NCBI GenBank assembly: GCA_033026295.1
Contig: JAUPFM010000057.1
Coordinates: forward strand, 124,001-188,000
DNA: 64,000 bases
Direction of reading: 5' to 3'
Source: Channa striata
Lineage: Eukaryota > Chordata > Actinopteri > Anabantiformes > Channidae
Both the position numbers and the translations under genes were made by a program. Below, piece after piece: positions 45,561 to 57,791 of the stretch; the first letter of the stretch is position 1; the number at the start of each line of letters is the position of its first letter. The notes beneath the pieces are model-generated. The model saw nothing but the letters and a program-made list of their open reading frames with translations. It did no database searches and had not been told where the DNA came from.

Positions 45561-46124
45561 CAAAAGCTTTTGATCTTTTGGATTTCACATTATTTTTTCA
45601 TGTTCCCAAAATATCATTATACCAAACATAATTTTGTGCCTCAGTATTTATTCACATATTTAGGTCTGTGTACTGTGATCTCCACCTACCTCTAATTAGA
45701 TTAAGTTTTCAGGTTTTTCAAATGTAATACTCAGTCCCTTTTATATTTGTATCATTAAATTGAAACAACATATGTATATTTTATTATTGTTTTTAAAATG
45801 TATTGTAAATCTCAAACAACTCCACATATAATAAAAAAATGCATGTACCTATTTTCTGCAATTGTTGATGTTTTGTTGTGACATGTAGAAAAAAACACCT
45901 TCCATCTCTGACTTACCCTGAACATTTTCAGTGAGATAATCCATAATACATTATAGTGTGAATCTGCGGCCCAAAATAATCGTAGGAAAGTATGACACAA
46001 ACAAAACGTTATTTAAGTATTTTTATTGAAAACAATACAATGTGAATAGATCACTGGGTCTTGGCCTGTCCCTTCAGTGTTTGCCACAGTGGAACACGTT
46101 CTGCATGTTAATTTGACATGTGAT

Positions 46125-46265
46125 TTTAAACCAGATGCCACAGGCCTCCCATTTTTACCTGGGCTTGGGACCAGTACCAAGGTCGCCCTTGGTCAAGTGG
46201 GATTCAAACCCACCACCTTCTGTATCCCAACCGAATGCTCAAGCACCTCAGCTTTTCACAGAGGT
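46125..46265 (-). mobile_element. tRNA-derived SINE
   Basis: The minus strand reads GAGGTGCTTGAGCATTCGGT, TGGGATACAGAAGGTGGTGG and GTTTGAATCCCACTTGACC, giving A- and B-box-like elements at tRNA spacing, followed by GTACTGGTCCCAAGCCCAGG. No full cloverleaf can be formed. Confidence 0.6.
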
Positions 46266-46515
46266 AAGTATAAAAAGATTGTTAATTTAGTTCATTTGTA
46301 AAACCCTATCTGATGCTACATGAATAAAAGTCTTCTGCAACGAATAGCATTACTCCTTCCATGCACAACACATTGAAATACAAAGATTATTTGCCTAGAC
46401 TGAGTTTTTCTTCACATATTTCTTTCAAATGGTGGAGGGGTTCTGCAAGGTCATTTTTCTCCTGTCAGGCACACCAGATTCTCTCTACAGAGTAAAGGCA
46501 ATGCAAGATTTATGC

Positions 46516-47841
46516 TTAAATATTTTTAATGTGACTAGAATGAGGCTGAAATATCTCTAATGTAACAATGAGTTTAACAGTTTTTCTAAACCAGGGGTAG
46601 AAAAAGGTGTAAATCACAGGGTTTAGACAAGAGTTGAATAAGAGCAGAAAAGACATAAAGGCCTCAGATGAAGAACCAATGATGAGGTCAGAGCTGGAGA
46701 GAGAGACACAATAATATGGACAGTAACTTGTAAGAAACACGGCAACAACAACCCCCAGAGTCCTGGCTGCTTTCAGCTCTGATTTCTTCACAGTTACAGT
46801 CACTGAACTCTGCAGTTTAACAGCTGTAATGTGGGAGCGCATGGCACGAGCCTGAGACACAGCCACTACAAACACTCTCAGATACAGGATGACGATGGTA
46901 GAAATGGGAAGGATAAAACTCATCACAATGTCAACAGCTCCAATTACATTAATGACACATTCTCCATAGCAGGAGTTATACCTGCCTGGTTGTTCCAGGT
47001 TGTCATATAAAATCATGAAGCTGTAGAAAACACAACAAACCCAACACAGGAGAACACAGATTCTAACTCTCTTTTGAGTGATTTTAGTGGAGTAATGCAA
47101 AGGGTCACAGATAGCAACATAACGGTCGACTGATATCAGAACCATGTTCACTTCTGAAACACAGACGGTGATGTAGGGTATGGCATTACCCAAAAAACAA
47201 GCCAGCTCACCCAGCAGCCAGCAGGGCTCTGTGTAAAGAAATTTAAATGGAATCACAAGGAGGCCCATGAGGAAGTCTGATACAGCCAGAGAGAGGAGGA
47301 GGAGGTTGGTGGGAGTGTGGAGCTTCCTGGAAAGAAAGAAGATCATCACTGTGAATAAAACAAACAGCATCAACAAAATCACCAGCATCAGTCGCTGTTT
47401 TACAAAAGCAGTTATAACCGTTGAAACTACAAAGGCTCTTTGTAATTATGGTGGTTGGAAACTTCAAACATATCATCAAACCTCCAGCCTGTGATGCTTA
47501 TACACGACTTATTCAGTCTCACTACAACAGCATTATAATCAGTGTTCATACAAACATCCACAGCAATAGAAGCAAATGTATTTATAAAAGCAGGAGTAAC
47601 AGTTAATGTGATGTTCAGAGGTCACATATTTCAGTTCAACACGTCAAAGCTAAAACATTTCTCTGTGCCTGAAGTGGGAGATGGAGACGATGACCAATAG
47701 GTTAAGAACCACAGTGAGCAGAGAGATGAAGGAGAGCAGGATGTAAATGAGCATGGAAACACACTGAGGACGAGTTCGTTTCTTGCATGACGTGTTGATT
47801 TGTGGAAAGCAGAGTTCAGCTTCCTCCAGCGTCTCCATCAT
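46516..47841 (-). CDS. T10: trace amine-associated receptor (Asp5.42 type), intact
   Basis: CDS is complement(join(46516-47326, 47669-47841)), 327 aa, with a 342-nt GC-AG intron. The start MMETLEEAELCF is shared with T4; the frame is open further up to MLRKLRVFSSF. The sequon is NTSC, followed by an unusual extra Cys in the N-terminus (RPQCVSML). Exon 2 begins KLHTPTN (Lys for Gln). SDFLMG, ISVDRYVAICDPL, CYGEC and NPVIYTFFYPWFRKT follow. Residue 3.32 is Pro, 5.42 is Asp and 3.40 is Glu, so this is the only minus-strand gene with Glu3.40. TM6 reads TSYCPYY, with Ser at 6.47 and Tyr at 6.48. The C-terminus is FQPHSSHIKNI. Confidence 0.92.
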
Positions 47842-47977
47842 CAGACATTGAGGAGAAGAGAAGCTGCTGAACACTCGCAGCTTTCTGAGCAAAGTTCTGC
47901 ATCATACGAGTGATATGTTCCTCCTCTTCCCCTCCTTTCTCTCTTTTTCCCAACAGATTTTCATCCTCGCTCCAACT

Positions 47978-47985
47978 ATACGTCA
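47978..47985 (-). promoter_or_regulatory. CRE-like octamer TGACGTAT upstream of T10
   Basis: About 137 nt upstream of the ATG, followed by a G/A tract (GAAAAAGAGAGAAAGGAGGG), the same arrangement as T7 and T11. Confidence 0.4.
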
Positions 47986-48009
47986 TGATGTTTGTCTTCT
48001 TCACCCCTG

Positions 48010-48734
48010 TCTAAAACTTTTTTTAATCTCTGGTATAAGAGGTTTCTTTTGGTTTACGTTGGCTGGTAAATGGACTGTATCAGTAAAACACATAGTAAAA
48101 AAATCTACTTTGAGCAATATGTGCCACACATTTCCACAATATATATTTTGTTATAAGAGCTATTTGGGAAGCATTTTAACATAGACGGAACATATATTTT
48201 ACGAGGTATACCTGTTGAACCACATGTTAAAGCAGTTATCAGCAACTCGGTGTATTTCAGCAGGTAAACAGTCAAGATAGTTTGCTGAAGTTCTAAGCAA
48301 GCACCAGAATGGGAAGAAAAGTTATTTAAATGGCTTTGTGTTACAGGAATAAAGGGACTCCAACAAGTTTATGTTTTGCATACTCATTAAGGCACAAACA
48401 AGGGAAACATGACAGAGTTACATGAGAGAGTCCAGCTGACACAATTAACACAACAAGGCTCAGTTTTCCATAACACATTCCTCTTTGTATCACTATGTTA
48501 TCACATATCTCGTGGCATACTATAACAGCATAATAGCTTATATTATGTAGCATAATAACTATACTAACACAGCACATGAAACCATCAGATTTGTTCATTC
48601 AGGAGATTCAAAACAAATCAAATGCTGGAAAATATTTACTTTGAGTAAGTGGTCACACGTCTGGTAGGAGGCACGCAGAAGGCTCTCTTATTCTGGAGAA
48701 TATGGACACAACTCTCCCTCCATCTATACAAGGA
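48010..48734. other. T10 5' flank and gene-free stretch
   Basis: The first 150 nt resemble the T7/T11 upstream flank (AAGAGGTTTCTTTTGGTTTA). Beyond that nothing is recognised. Confidence 0.4.
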
Positions 48735-49220
48735 CCAATTCAATTCAACTTTATTTATATAGCGCCAATTCATAACAAAGTTATCTCAAGGCACTTTACA
48801 TAATAAAGTCAAGACAATACAAACATTTAGAGAAAACCCAACTAATTATCCTTGAGCAGCTATAGGCAACAGTGGAGAGGAAAAACTTCCTTTAACGGAA
48901 GAAACCTTAGGCAAAACCAGGCTCAGGGTGGGCGAACATCTGCCTTGACCGGTTGGGCTGAGTGGAAAACATTGGCCAGGTTGGTAGGACCAGTAGCTGT
49001 GCACTGGTAGACACACAGAAAGACAACTACAAAAGAAATAAGATAGAGTTATTATCATACAGTGGCCTGGGAGGAGGAAAGTGTCTCAGTGCATCAGGGG
49101 TTGGTCCCCCAGCAGTCTAAGCCTATAGCAGCAGATTTTAATTTACTAAGATTTATCAAAAAGGAAGGTTTTGAGCCTAGTCTTAAAAATAGAGAGGGTG
49201 TCTGCTTCCCGAATCTGTAG
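48735..49220 (-). mobile_element. L2-type LINE 3' end, - orientation
   Basis: AATTCAATTCAACTTTATTT then ATATAGCGCCAATTCATAAC through AACTTCCTTTAACGGAAGAA to TTTTGAGCCTAGTCTTAAAA match the 27800-28320 region in the same orientation with a few deletions. It is 5'-truncated. Confidence 0.8.
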
Positions 49221-52200
49221 TAGACATAACTGATTGGTTGAAGCTGTTTTTTAATCTAATGGTTTTTAGTTTTATTTCTAAACTGCTCAATAGTAACAGT
49301 CTAAGAATAAAACTGGAGAACATTGATGAGCCAATGTATGTGCTTCTCTTCCCCGGTTTTTTTATAATGGAAATGAAATACTGTCAGTGTATTTTATGCA
49401 TTATTAGTTTTTGTGCAGCCACAATTAATTGTATGAATATCTGGAATTGAGTGTCTATAGAGCTCTATACATAAATGTGTGTACTTTAGTGGGAATACTC
49501 AAGTTGTTCAAGGATATGGGTGTCAGCAGAAATAAAATCATCTGAGTCCTTATTATGTCACTAATAAACTGCAGAGTATCCCATTCTAAACACACAGAAA
49601 AAAAAAACATAAATTCGAAGATAAACTCTGACTTATTTCATTATCAAACTTTTTTAAAACAATAAACAATGTCAGATACATTAGACATGTACAAATTAAG
49701 AAGAAAGACATAACTTTAACAAACTTTTCGCCAAAGTTCGCTCAGCGTGTGGTGAATTAGCATTTAGCTTAACTCGATTTTAGCAGTTAGCATTTAACAC
49801 TTTATATAAAAGTGGGTCATTTGGAGCCAGACAGGGCAGAGATTGAAGAAGGAGCTTCAGCAGGTTCACTGGGCTCGTTGACTCGTGCAGGTACGTTTGT
49901 GAACAAGTGGACAGTCACAAAAGAGTCAGGAAGTTTTTCTGTCGTAACACTGATGGAGCTTCACACACAAAATAACCAACTGGCTAAAGTAACAGCTGGG
50001 TCAAAGTGACTCTGACAAGTGCCGACATGGTCCACAGCAGAGTCCAGGCCTGAGTTAACCTGTCGCTGACGGCTGGTTTACAACTAAAACTAAAACCAAA
50101 AGCAAAACTCTCTGTGGCTTGATACTCAAAATGGAAAATGGAAAAGGATTTGTTCCAGGGGCCTGAAGTTGTTCATTATGTTAGTGTTTATTAGGAGACT
50201 TAAATTTACTGAGCAGAAGTTTTTCCCAAGGTCATAGTCAAATATCGGCCTTGGAAATCTATGTTTTAGTGTTGATTTCATTGTGTGAGCAGGTTGCATC
50301 ATGTTTTTTTATCACCTCTAACTGCATGAATTATTAGAAGCTGATGCTAATGCAAAGAGTGTGTATTCTCCTGAGGAGAGAGAGAAAGTGTTTGTGTGTG
50401 TGTGTGTTGACATGTTTCTTTTATTCCATAGACACTTTCATTTCCACACTATCATTGTGAGGATGTTTAAGTTTTTCGTAGAAACTTGATCCATTGCAAC
50501 ACTTCATGAAGCTTAAAATCAGCAAAATAATTAAAAAAAACAATAGAAATGGTTAAACCTATGACCAACCACATCAATAAGACAATCACTGACATTTCTG
50601 GCCTTCCACAGTCAATCTTTACATCACTACAAAAAGTAAATATTTGAAAATATTAATTCATCCGCTCATATCATTCTCTTTATCCTCTTTTGTCATTTCT
50701 ATACTCCTGTTTTTTGTTTGACAATGACTGTGTGTGTGTCGGGGGGTGTATGTGGAAACGGAAATGTGAGTGAGACGCTGCCGACATTATCTGGATTATA
50801 TCCTTTAATGTCCGTATGATTATACATGTAGCAAACTGCTCTGTGGCAAATCGTTTGAAGAATTAAAAGCAATTGAGCAGGCGTATTGATGACATTTCAC
50901 CCGACTGCCGTTGTAGTCGAATGATTGATCTTTTTGTCCACGGTACGTTTTGATGTACTGGTACAGAGCTGGTCCCTGCTGATTCCCACATTAATATGAC
51001 TGATTGACTGAAAGTGTTTTTTTTCCTCCTTTCTTTGGCCTGGGTAGAGCGGCTGGATGCAGGCGTGTCCCTGAGCGAGACACCCAGCGCCAGCTCCCCG
51101 GGCACCGGCTGTGGCTGCCCACCGCTCCCCCCAGTGGGATGGGTCAAATCTCATTGTATGTGCAATATATATATGTGCTCATTTCCCCACTGTGGGACGA
51201 ATAAAGGTTTATCTTCTTATGAAAGAAGCGACCACATGCGCTAGAGCGACCGTCCACCGTGTTTACGCTGATTAAATCAGGTGCGAATAACAAAATAACG
51301 CTAAAAGAGAAACACATGGATTATTATTAGTAGTAGTATTTACTGTCGCTGTGTGATGGTACAACATAAGTAGTTTAGAAATAAAACTGAAATAAGCAAC
51401 AGAACATGTACTTTTACTTTTAATACTTTAAGTAAAATACAAATCATGTACTTACTTTTTCTTAAGTAGAAATGTCACTGGGTACTTATACTTTTACTTA
51501 AGTTCATTTTTGTTTATGTATTTGTACTTTTACTTATTTAGAGTTTTTGAGGACTTCATCCACCATTGCTATTACCTACCAGCCTTGTTATAATCAGCAT
51601 CTAGTGGTGATAGCAAATATAATTAATATGTGGAGCAGGTACCTACCGGTGACTAATAACCCTACAACCCTGTGTATATTGTAGGAATTAATAAAGAATA
51701 CATTTCTTTAATTGTAATTTACAACATGTTGTTATATTTATGAAACATCATCCAGTTTTGTGACTTTATATTTGTTTAAATCCAGTGAAAGTACACTGAG
51801 AATGAATACAATGATTTGAGCCTCTGACAAAGTTTTACAACACGTTAAATGGCTGAAGACAAATCTTACATGGAGGAAATAAAACATTTTCTGTAAAGAT
51901 TATAGGATACATAACTGGAGTAAAGTTCCTAAACTGCCACTTGCAAATTACGACATTATAACTTCAGTTCTTATACACAACAAAAAAGCTTTATTGTCAT
52001 CACTGATCACATATACATGTTCTCTGCATTAAATATAATAATAGTAATATAGTCATTGTCTTCTCTCAGGCAGATTCTCTCTCAACTCTATAATTTTATA
52101 AATTGTATTATTTTTCTTTATTTTGTAATTTAAGTGTTTACCTCACAAACTCCTGGACATGGAAAACTTGGAAATTTGAAACTGGACATAATGACAGCAG
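49221..52200. other. Long gene-free stretch T10-T11
   Basis: No gene seen in 3 kb. A GT microsatellite lies at 50391-50408. At 51020-51205 a GC-rich piece (GGTAGAGCGGCTGGATGCAG, then CCCACTGTGGGACGAATAAA) looks like a retroposon 3' end. At 51410-51545 there is an AT-rich dispersed repeat with TACTTTTACTTAAG and its near-complement. T11 3' flank follows from about 51700. Confidence 0.45.
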
Positions 52201-52209
52201 AGATTCTCT

Positions 52210-53497
52210 CTATATCACACAGGCCGCACAAGAATTAGGGCGAAATATCTTTAATGTAACAATGAGTTTAGAAGTTTTTCTAAACCAGGAGTAGAAAAAG
52301 ACGTAAATCACAGGGTTTAGACAGGAGTTACAAAACACCACAGAAGACATAAGAACTTCAGATGCAGATCCAATATTAAGGTTATAGCTGGAGAAAGAGA
52401 CACAAAAATATGGACAGTAACACACAATAAACACGGAGACAACGACCCCCAGAGTCCTGGCTGCTTTCAGCTCTGATTTCTTCACAGTTACAGTCACTGA
52501 ACTCTGCAGTTTAACAGCTGTAATGTGGGAGCGCATGGCACGAGCCTGAGACACAGCCACTACAAACACTCTCAGATACAGGACGACGATGGTAGAAACG
52601 GGAAGGATGAAACCTAAAACTATGTCAGTAACTCCTGCTACGTTAATTACACATTCTCCGTAACAGGAGTTAAACCTGCCTGGTTGTTTAATGTTATCAT
52701 ATAAAATCATGAAGCTGTAAAAAACACAAATTGTCCAACACAGGAGAACACAGATTCTAACTCTCTTCTGAGTGATTCTGGTGGAGTAACGCAGAGGGTC
52801 ACAGATAGCAACATAACGGTCGACTGATATCAGAACCATGTTTATGACAGAGGCACAGACAGTGATGTAGGGTACGATGTAACCTAAAACACACATCAGG
52901 TCACCCAACAGCCAGCAGGGCTCTGTGTAAAGGATCTGAAATGGAATCACTAAAAAGCCTACAAGAAAGTCTGAGACAGCCAGAGAGAGGAGGAGGAGGC
53001 TGGTGGGAGTGTGCAGCTGCCTGGAGTGAGAGAATATTATCAGAGTGAATATAATAAACAGCATAAAAATATCACCAACATAAGTCACATACAAAAGCAG
53101 TTGAACAGTCTCATAAAAACACCAGAATTTCGTGATTAAACACTTATTTCAATCTCACTACAACAGCATTATACATAAAAATCCACATAAGCAAACGTCT
53201 TTTTAAAATCAGTTTAACTTCACTGTATGTTCCTCAGTAAAAGCAGTGGATCTAAGTGCTGCTTTTAGTGATGTGATGTTCAGAGGTCACATATTTCAGT
53301 TCAACATGTCAAAGCTAAAACATTTCTTTGTGCCTGAAGTGGGAGATGGAGACAATGACCAGCAGGTTAAGAACCACAGTGAGCAAAGAGATGAAGGACA
53401 ACAGGATGTACTTGAACATTGACTCAGACTGAGGACGAGTTTGTTTCTTGCAAGACATGTTGATTTGTGGAAAACAGAGTTCAGCTTCATCCATCAT
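52210..53497 (-). CDS. T11: trace amine-associated receptor (Asp5.42 type), intact
   Basis: CDS is complement(join(52210-53020, 53334-53497)), 324 aa, with a 313-nt GC-AG intron. Start MMDEAELCF, sequon NMSC. Exon 1 differs from T7 exon 1 by one residue (IVSISHF against IISISHF). Exon 2 has QLHTPTSLL (Ser for Asn), SDFLVG, ISVDRYVAICDPL, CYGEC and NPVIYVFFYSWFRKT. Residue 3.32 is Pro and 5.42 is Asp (GVTDIVLGFILP). ECL2 has GRFNSCYGEC where others have GRYNSCYG. Toggle 6.48 is Tyr. The C-terminus is FRPNSCAACVI. Exon 2 is more diverged from T7 than exon 1 is. Confidence 0.92.
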
Positions 53498-53634
53498 CAG
53501 ACACTGAGGAGAAGAGAAACTGCTGAACACTCGCAGCTTTCTGCGCAAAGTTCTGCATCATACGAGTGATATGTTTCTCCTCTTCCCCTCCTTTCTCTCT
53601 GATTTCCCAAGAGATTTTCATCCTCACTCCACCT

Positions 53635-53642
53635 ATACGTCA
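53635..53642 (-). promoter_or_regulatory. CRE-like octamer TGACGTAT upstream of T11
   Basis: About 138 nt upstream of the ATG, followed on the minus strand by GGTGGAGTGAGGATGAAAAT and a G/A tract. Shared with T7 and T10. Confidence 0.4.
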
Positions 53643-54253
53643 TGATGTTTGTCTTCTTCACTACTTTCTAAAACTCTGATGTAAGAGGTTTTATTTTGGT
53701 TTATGTTGGCTGGTATACGGACTACATCAGATATTGTATCAGGAAAACACGTTGTAAAAATGTACTTTTCAGCATCTGTGACACACATCACTTCTTTTGA
53801 CCTTTTTAGCCTCTGATTTGTTTTTACAACCCTCAACCTTTTCCATTGAGTTTAGTATTTTCAACCATCAGTTGTCCTTAACCCACTGTCATCAGCAACT
53901 CAGCACTAAACACGAAACAGACTAGCAAGTGACGATTGTTTATAAAGACATATATATTTCTTAAGAGCAGGTGGAGACCAAAACCTAATCTAAAAACTTG
54001 TAGCCTTAGATTTTGCAACTGCAATAACCTAAGCCTCAGTTTCTCGAGTACGGACAAATTCTTCCTTATGATCAGAATTTAGGGTAAACAACATGACAAG
54101 CCTGGACCCATCAGTTGTTCAGGGCGTTAATTGCCTAATTGGCACAATTTAGGCCCCTCACATCTAATTTGCATTGTTTAAAAAGGCCAAATTATGCTTT
54201 TCTCCATCTGGTATAACATATATAGCTATAAGTACATGTATGTGTATATTTAC

Positions 54254-54335
54254 ACTACCAGTAAAAAGTTAGGACACACCTTGTCTCTCTAATGGTTTTT
54301 GTTTATTTTCACAGTCCCATTAAGACAAGGAATTG
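54254..54335 (+). mobile_element. Solo Tc1/mariner terminal scrap
   Basis: ACTACCAGTAAAAAGTTAGG then ACACACCTTGTCTCTCTAAT resembles the terminus of the Tc1 family at 33515. A similar, more degraded scrap is at 37095-37150 in the duplicate flank, so it predates the duplication. Confidence 0.45.
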
Positions 54336-54820
54336 GAAAAATGCATTCATTACTGTATGTATTGGGAGCTGTTGATATTGTGATGAGCTTTATCATCCCC
54401 ATTTCTACCATCGTCGTCCTGTATCTGAGAGTGTTTGTAGTGGCTGTGTCTCAGGCTCGCGCCATGCGCTCCCACATTACAGCTGTTAAACTGCAGAGTT
54501 CAGTGACTGTAGCTTGTGAGGGAAATTTCTATATACAGCAGCCTAACACTGGGTCACACTTCTGGCAGAAGCCGTCTTACCTTTTGTTTCCCGCAATATA
54601 CCACTGACATGATAAGCATGTGCTACTCAGTAGAAGGCCCACGGGAAATAGCAGGGATAGTGGATCCCACAAGTAACATTTTCCAGAAGCCTCTTATTGA
54701 CACCTTAACTATTGTTCCTTTGAATACTTGTTGACACCTTAAGCAGACCTTCTGTCTAAACTTTGTTTAACCCTAGCTTCCCCACAGGTAGCTGCCCCAA
54801 CAGAGATTAGACAGTAATTT

Positions 54821-54872
54821 CCATTTCTCTAGTAGGGCTACTAGAGAAATGGGGTTAGTATGGGGTACTAAC
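54821..54872. repeat. Two adjacent hairpins inside the ERV 5' region
   Basis: Arms CCATTTCTCTAGTAG (54821-54835) and CTACTAGAGAAATGG (54838-54852) are perfect complements with a 2-nt spacer. A second pair GTTAGTA/TACTAAC lies at 54854-54872 with a 5-nt spacer. They start where the shared LTR segment stops. Confidence 0.85.
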
Positions 54873-55269
54873 AGAAGTGAGCGCCTGGCCTGGGCAAGGT
54901 CTGCCAACTGGAAGCAATGTCCAAAAGTATTGGGGCAGTTGTAGTCAATTGACTAAAAGGTGGAAATTGGGGTTTACTAAAGAGGATAGTGTGAGTAGCA
55001 GACAGCTCAGTGACAGGAGGAACTGAAGAAGAACGAAAAGGAGAGCACAGAGCAACAACAAGTCTTTGTCCAAGTGAAATGGGAAAACACAAAGTGTTTA
55101 AATCTGAATGGAAGGTATTTAGCATGTGGAAGGATAAATGTCATGTGAGGGAAAGTAGAAGGTTTAGAAAACAAGATACAAGTGAAGATGAAAGGCTAAA
55201 CAAACAGAACCAGAACATCTAGTTTATAGAGCAAAGGATTGTTCTTACGCTGAACCTCTTTATTCTGTT

Positions 55270-55945
55270 TTGTCTGAGTTACAGGGTAAACCTGGATTTT
55301 GGACTCTGCACCCCCACTTGTCTCCCACCATATCAGAACCAAAGATCACAGCAGCAGCAGCAGCAAGCAAGTCAGCCAGCTCTTCCCCATCAGAGAATGC
55401 AACAGATCCACAAAGAGCACCAGAGACGGGAGACACGTCTGAGGCATCACTCCAGGAACCAAGCCCTGGAGGTGTGAAAGGACACTCATGTTCACCAGAT
55501 CGGGGGGCAGACTCCCCCACCGTTGGGGAGCTGGACATGTGGACATCAAAGAATTGATGGAGAAAGACACTCACCCTAATGGAAACATTAAGAAGTGGAT
55601 GGAAGACGTCCAAAATGTGGTCCAGGACTACAAACCAACTTTGCAGGAAAGGGAATAGCTGTTGAAACATCAGCTGGGATGTTAACAAGCGGTCATACTC
55701 CACCAGAATATGGACTGGGAAAGAACCCCATGAGTGCCTGTGAGGCCCACCTTGAAGGATTCATTTCTAACCAGAATGAAACCTGAAATTGCTATCCACT
55801 CAGAGACATTCTGCAACATGCAGAGCATGCAGAAGAGACACGGAGAGGACAAAGAAGGTGGCGTAGCCAAGGGAAGAGGCAGCACCACCATAACTTAGAA
55901 GCCTGGTATCAGTATGGAAAAAATGGACATTGGTCTAGAGGCTGC
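55270..55945 (+). pseudogene. ERV gag-like remnant with degraded zinc knuckle
   Basis: An open stretch at 55270-55557, rich in Ala, Ser, Pro and Glu, is followed by frame changes. At 55904-55945 a knuckle-like segment has residue spacing CX2CX4HX4C, but the first Cys is Trp and the second is Tyr, with only the His and last Cys kept. The reading is interrupted by stops. Assignment as gag rests on position and this motif only. Confidence 0.5.
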
Positions 55946-56079
55946 TCTGTGATTAAGCAAGGGCTGATTTGGTGAGGAAGCAGGGGATGCAGACGCTAGA
56001 TCAGGTGACCCGCACCCACACTGTCACTCACATTAAAATAAAACCATGAAGTGATCTATTAGTTGGATTAATGTGGGTG

Positions 56080-56330
56080 GTAGGTTATGCATCACTGCAG
56101 ATATTGGTGGAAAATCTGTTTTAGAGAGCTGCTCGGTTCCTCTCAAATGCACTTTGAGAAAACGGAGCACCAAACATTCATTCATAATGTCTCAAACTGT
56201 CCTGTAAATTTGCTAGGGAGAGATTTGATGTGTGAATTTGGCTTAGTGTTATATTCAACCCCTGATGGCATCAAAAGTCTTGAAACAGGGAGATGGGGAC
56301 TATCCATCACAAGTCACTTAGGTCATTAAC
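56080..56330 (+). pseudogene. ERV protease C-terminal remnant
   Basis: In frame at about 56150-56260, NCPVNLLGRDLM matches the conserved C-terminal LLGRD block of retroviral proteases. The upstream catalytic D-T/S-G is not found. Frameshifted and inactive. Confidence 0.6.
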
Positions 56331-56639
56331 ATACATTTACAATATGCATGTAAGTGACAACTTGCTGATAACGCTCGTGTTACACAGCAGCTTACAGACT
56401 TTGCACATACACAGCACACATACAGAAACATTCCAACATCAAGGTCACTACACAGCACAGCACACGTGAATGTAGAACCAGAAAGTGAATATGAAGGTCA
56501 GTGGTATGTAGAAAATGGGGAAGGTGTAATGATATGTTTGACAAATGTGTATTGGACAAAGACTGCTGCTGTTGCCTCTGTCTCACTCTCCTCTAAACAG
56601 GAAGAACTATTTAGGGGAATACTCCACATGTCCTATTGG

Positions 56640-57170
56640 CAAAACCATCTGATTGGAGTTGGCAAGACCTTGGCCCATGGTTGCAGAAGACGCTGTTCCT
56701 CGAGGACTTCCAACCAACAGCAAGAGATCCTAGGATGGAATATAGCTGGAAGGGTGATGTACATCGTACAATTTACATCAGTTGTACAGAGCTTATAGAA
56801 CAGTTGAGCTCACTGATAGCTATGATATTGCGCATGCTGCAGCCTTTACCATAACTGAAACTAGTTTACCACCGGAGCTCGAGCAAATTCCTAAATCTCT
56901 CTGGGCAGCCCATAAATATGATGAAGGCATTATGAAAAACGTAGAGCCTTTTACAGTCCTTCCAAAATCAGAGTGTAGACCATGGCAGAACAAACACTCT
57001 TTAAAACAGGAAGCCATCATCAGTGGCATAAAGCCTGTGTAAAACTCCCTGTTAACGGTAGGTGTGATAATTGTTTTTTTGAGAATTCTCTTGTTGCAAC
57101 TTATTTCTTGGAAACAGACCTAGGTCAACCAATTGGGTGGCGCTTTGTTCAAAATTACAGGAGGTGAAGG
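56640..57170 (+). pseudogene. ERV polymerase N-terminal remnant
   Basis: Frames at 56636-56854 and 56782-57042 hold a region ahead of the RT, with SLWAAHKYDEG and a downstream KHSLKQEA block typical of the start of retroviral RT. Stops at about 57040 and after; no YxDD motif is found because the downstream RT is lost. Confidence 0.5.
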
Positions 57171-57791
57171 CAGCCATACACCCCTGAGCGCCTGAAGTAA
57201 AACTATACAAATTATTCTTTCTATGGTACCACAAAATTTGACAAACTTCTGTGTAACAGTACATAGACAATTCGCTAATTTGTATTTGTTAATCTGACGA
57301 AGCATGCAAAATTGATACGGTGCACCTGTTAAAACATCTTTTAGACAATGGCCATAAAGATTTTGTTTGTTTGTTTGTTTGTTTTAAACTGCAGTTTGTG
57401 CAATAAAGTGACTTGTCTGGGTCAGGTGATCACCCCAAAGGAAAAAAAAGTGTCACAAAATGAATTGCTGATTTTAAGGCTGACAAAAGCCAATGATAAT
57501 TTTTTTTTTCCTTGCACGACACAATTTTGCCAAAGAATCGTTCCTGTGCGAAACTTCCCGTTTGCTGTGGAGCGTGGTTGTTGCTTGTTGTGGTTGTGGG
57601 TGTTGGCACATGTTGACAGCATGCTGCCTCCTGAATTGTTTGCTGATCCATAGGCAGAACTTGGTTTGCCTAATACGGGTTAGTTTTTGACCAGGAAGAC
57701 AGTTCCATGACTTCTGTGCATTGCTTGTGGGTGTAGTTGTACCTGTAGCTTCAAACTATTAAAATTGGATCCAGTTATAGCAGGATTTTTA

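Noticed and set aside
50863..51244. Overlapping open frames on both strands around 51.0 kb
   Set aside because: GC-rich retroposon-like 3' end with no protein similarity or splice context.
55260..55703. 147-codon open frame on - in the ERV
   Set aside because: Antisense of the gag-like region; no family features.
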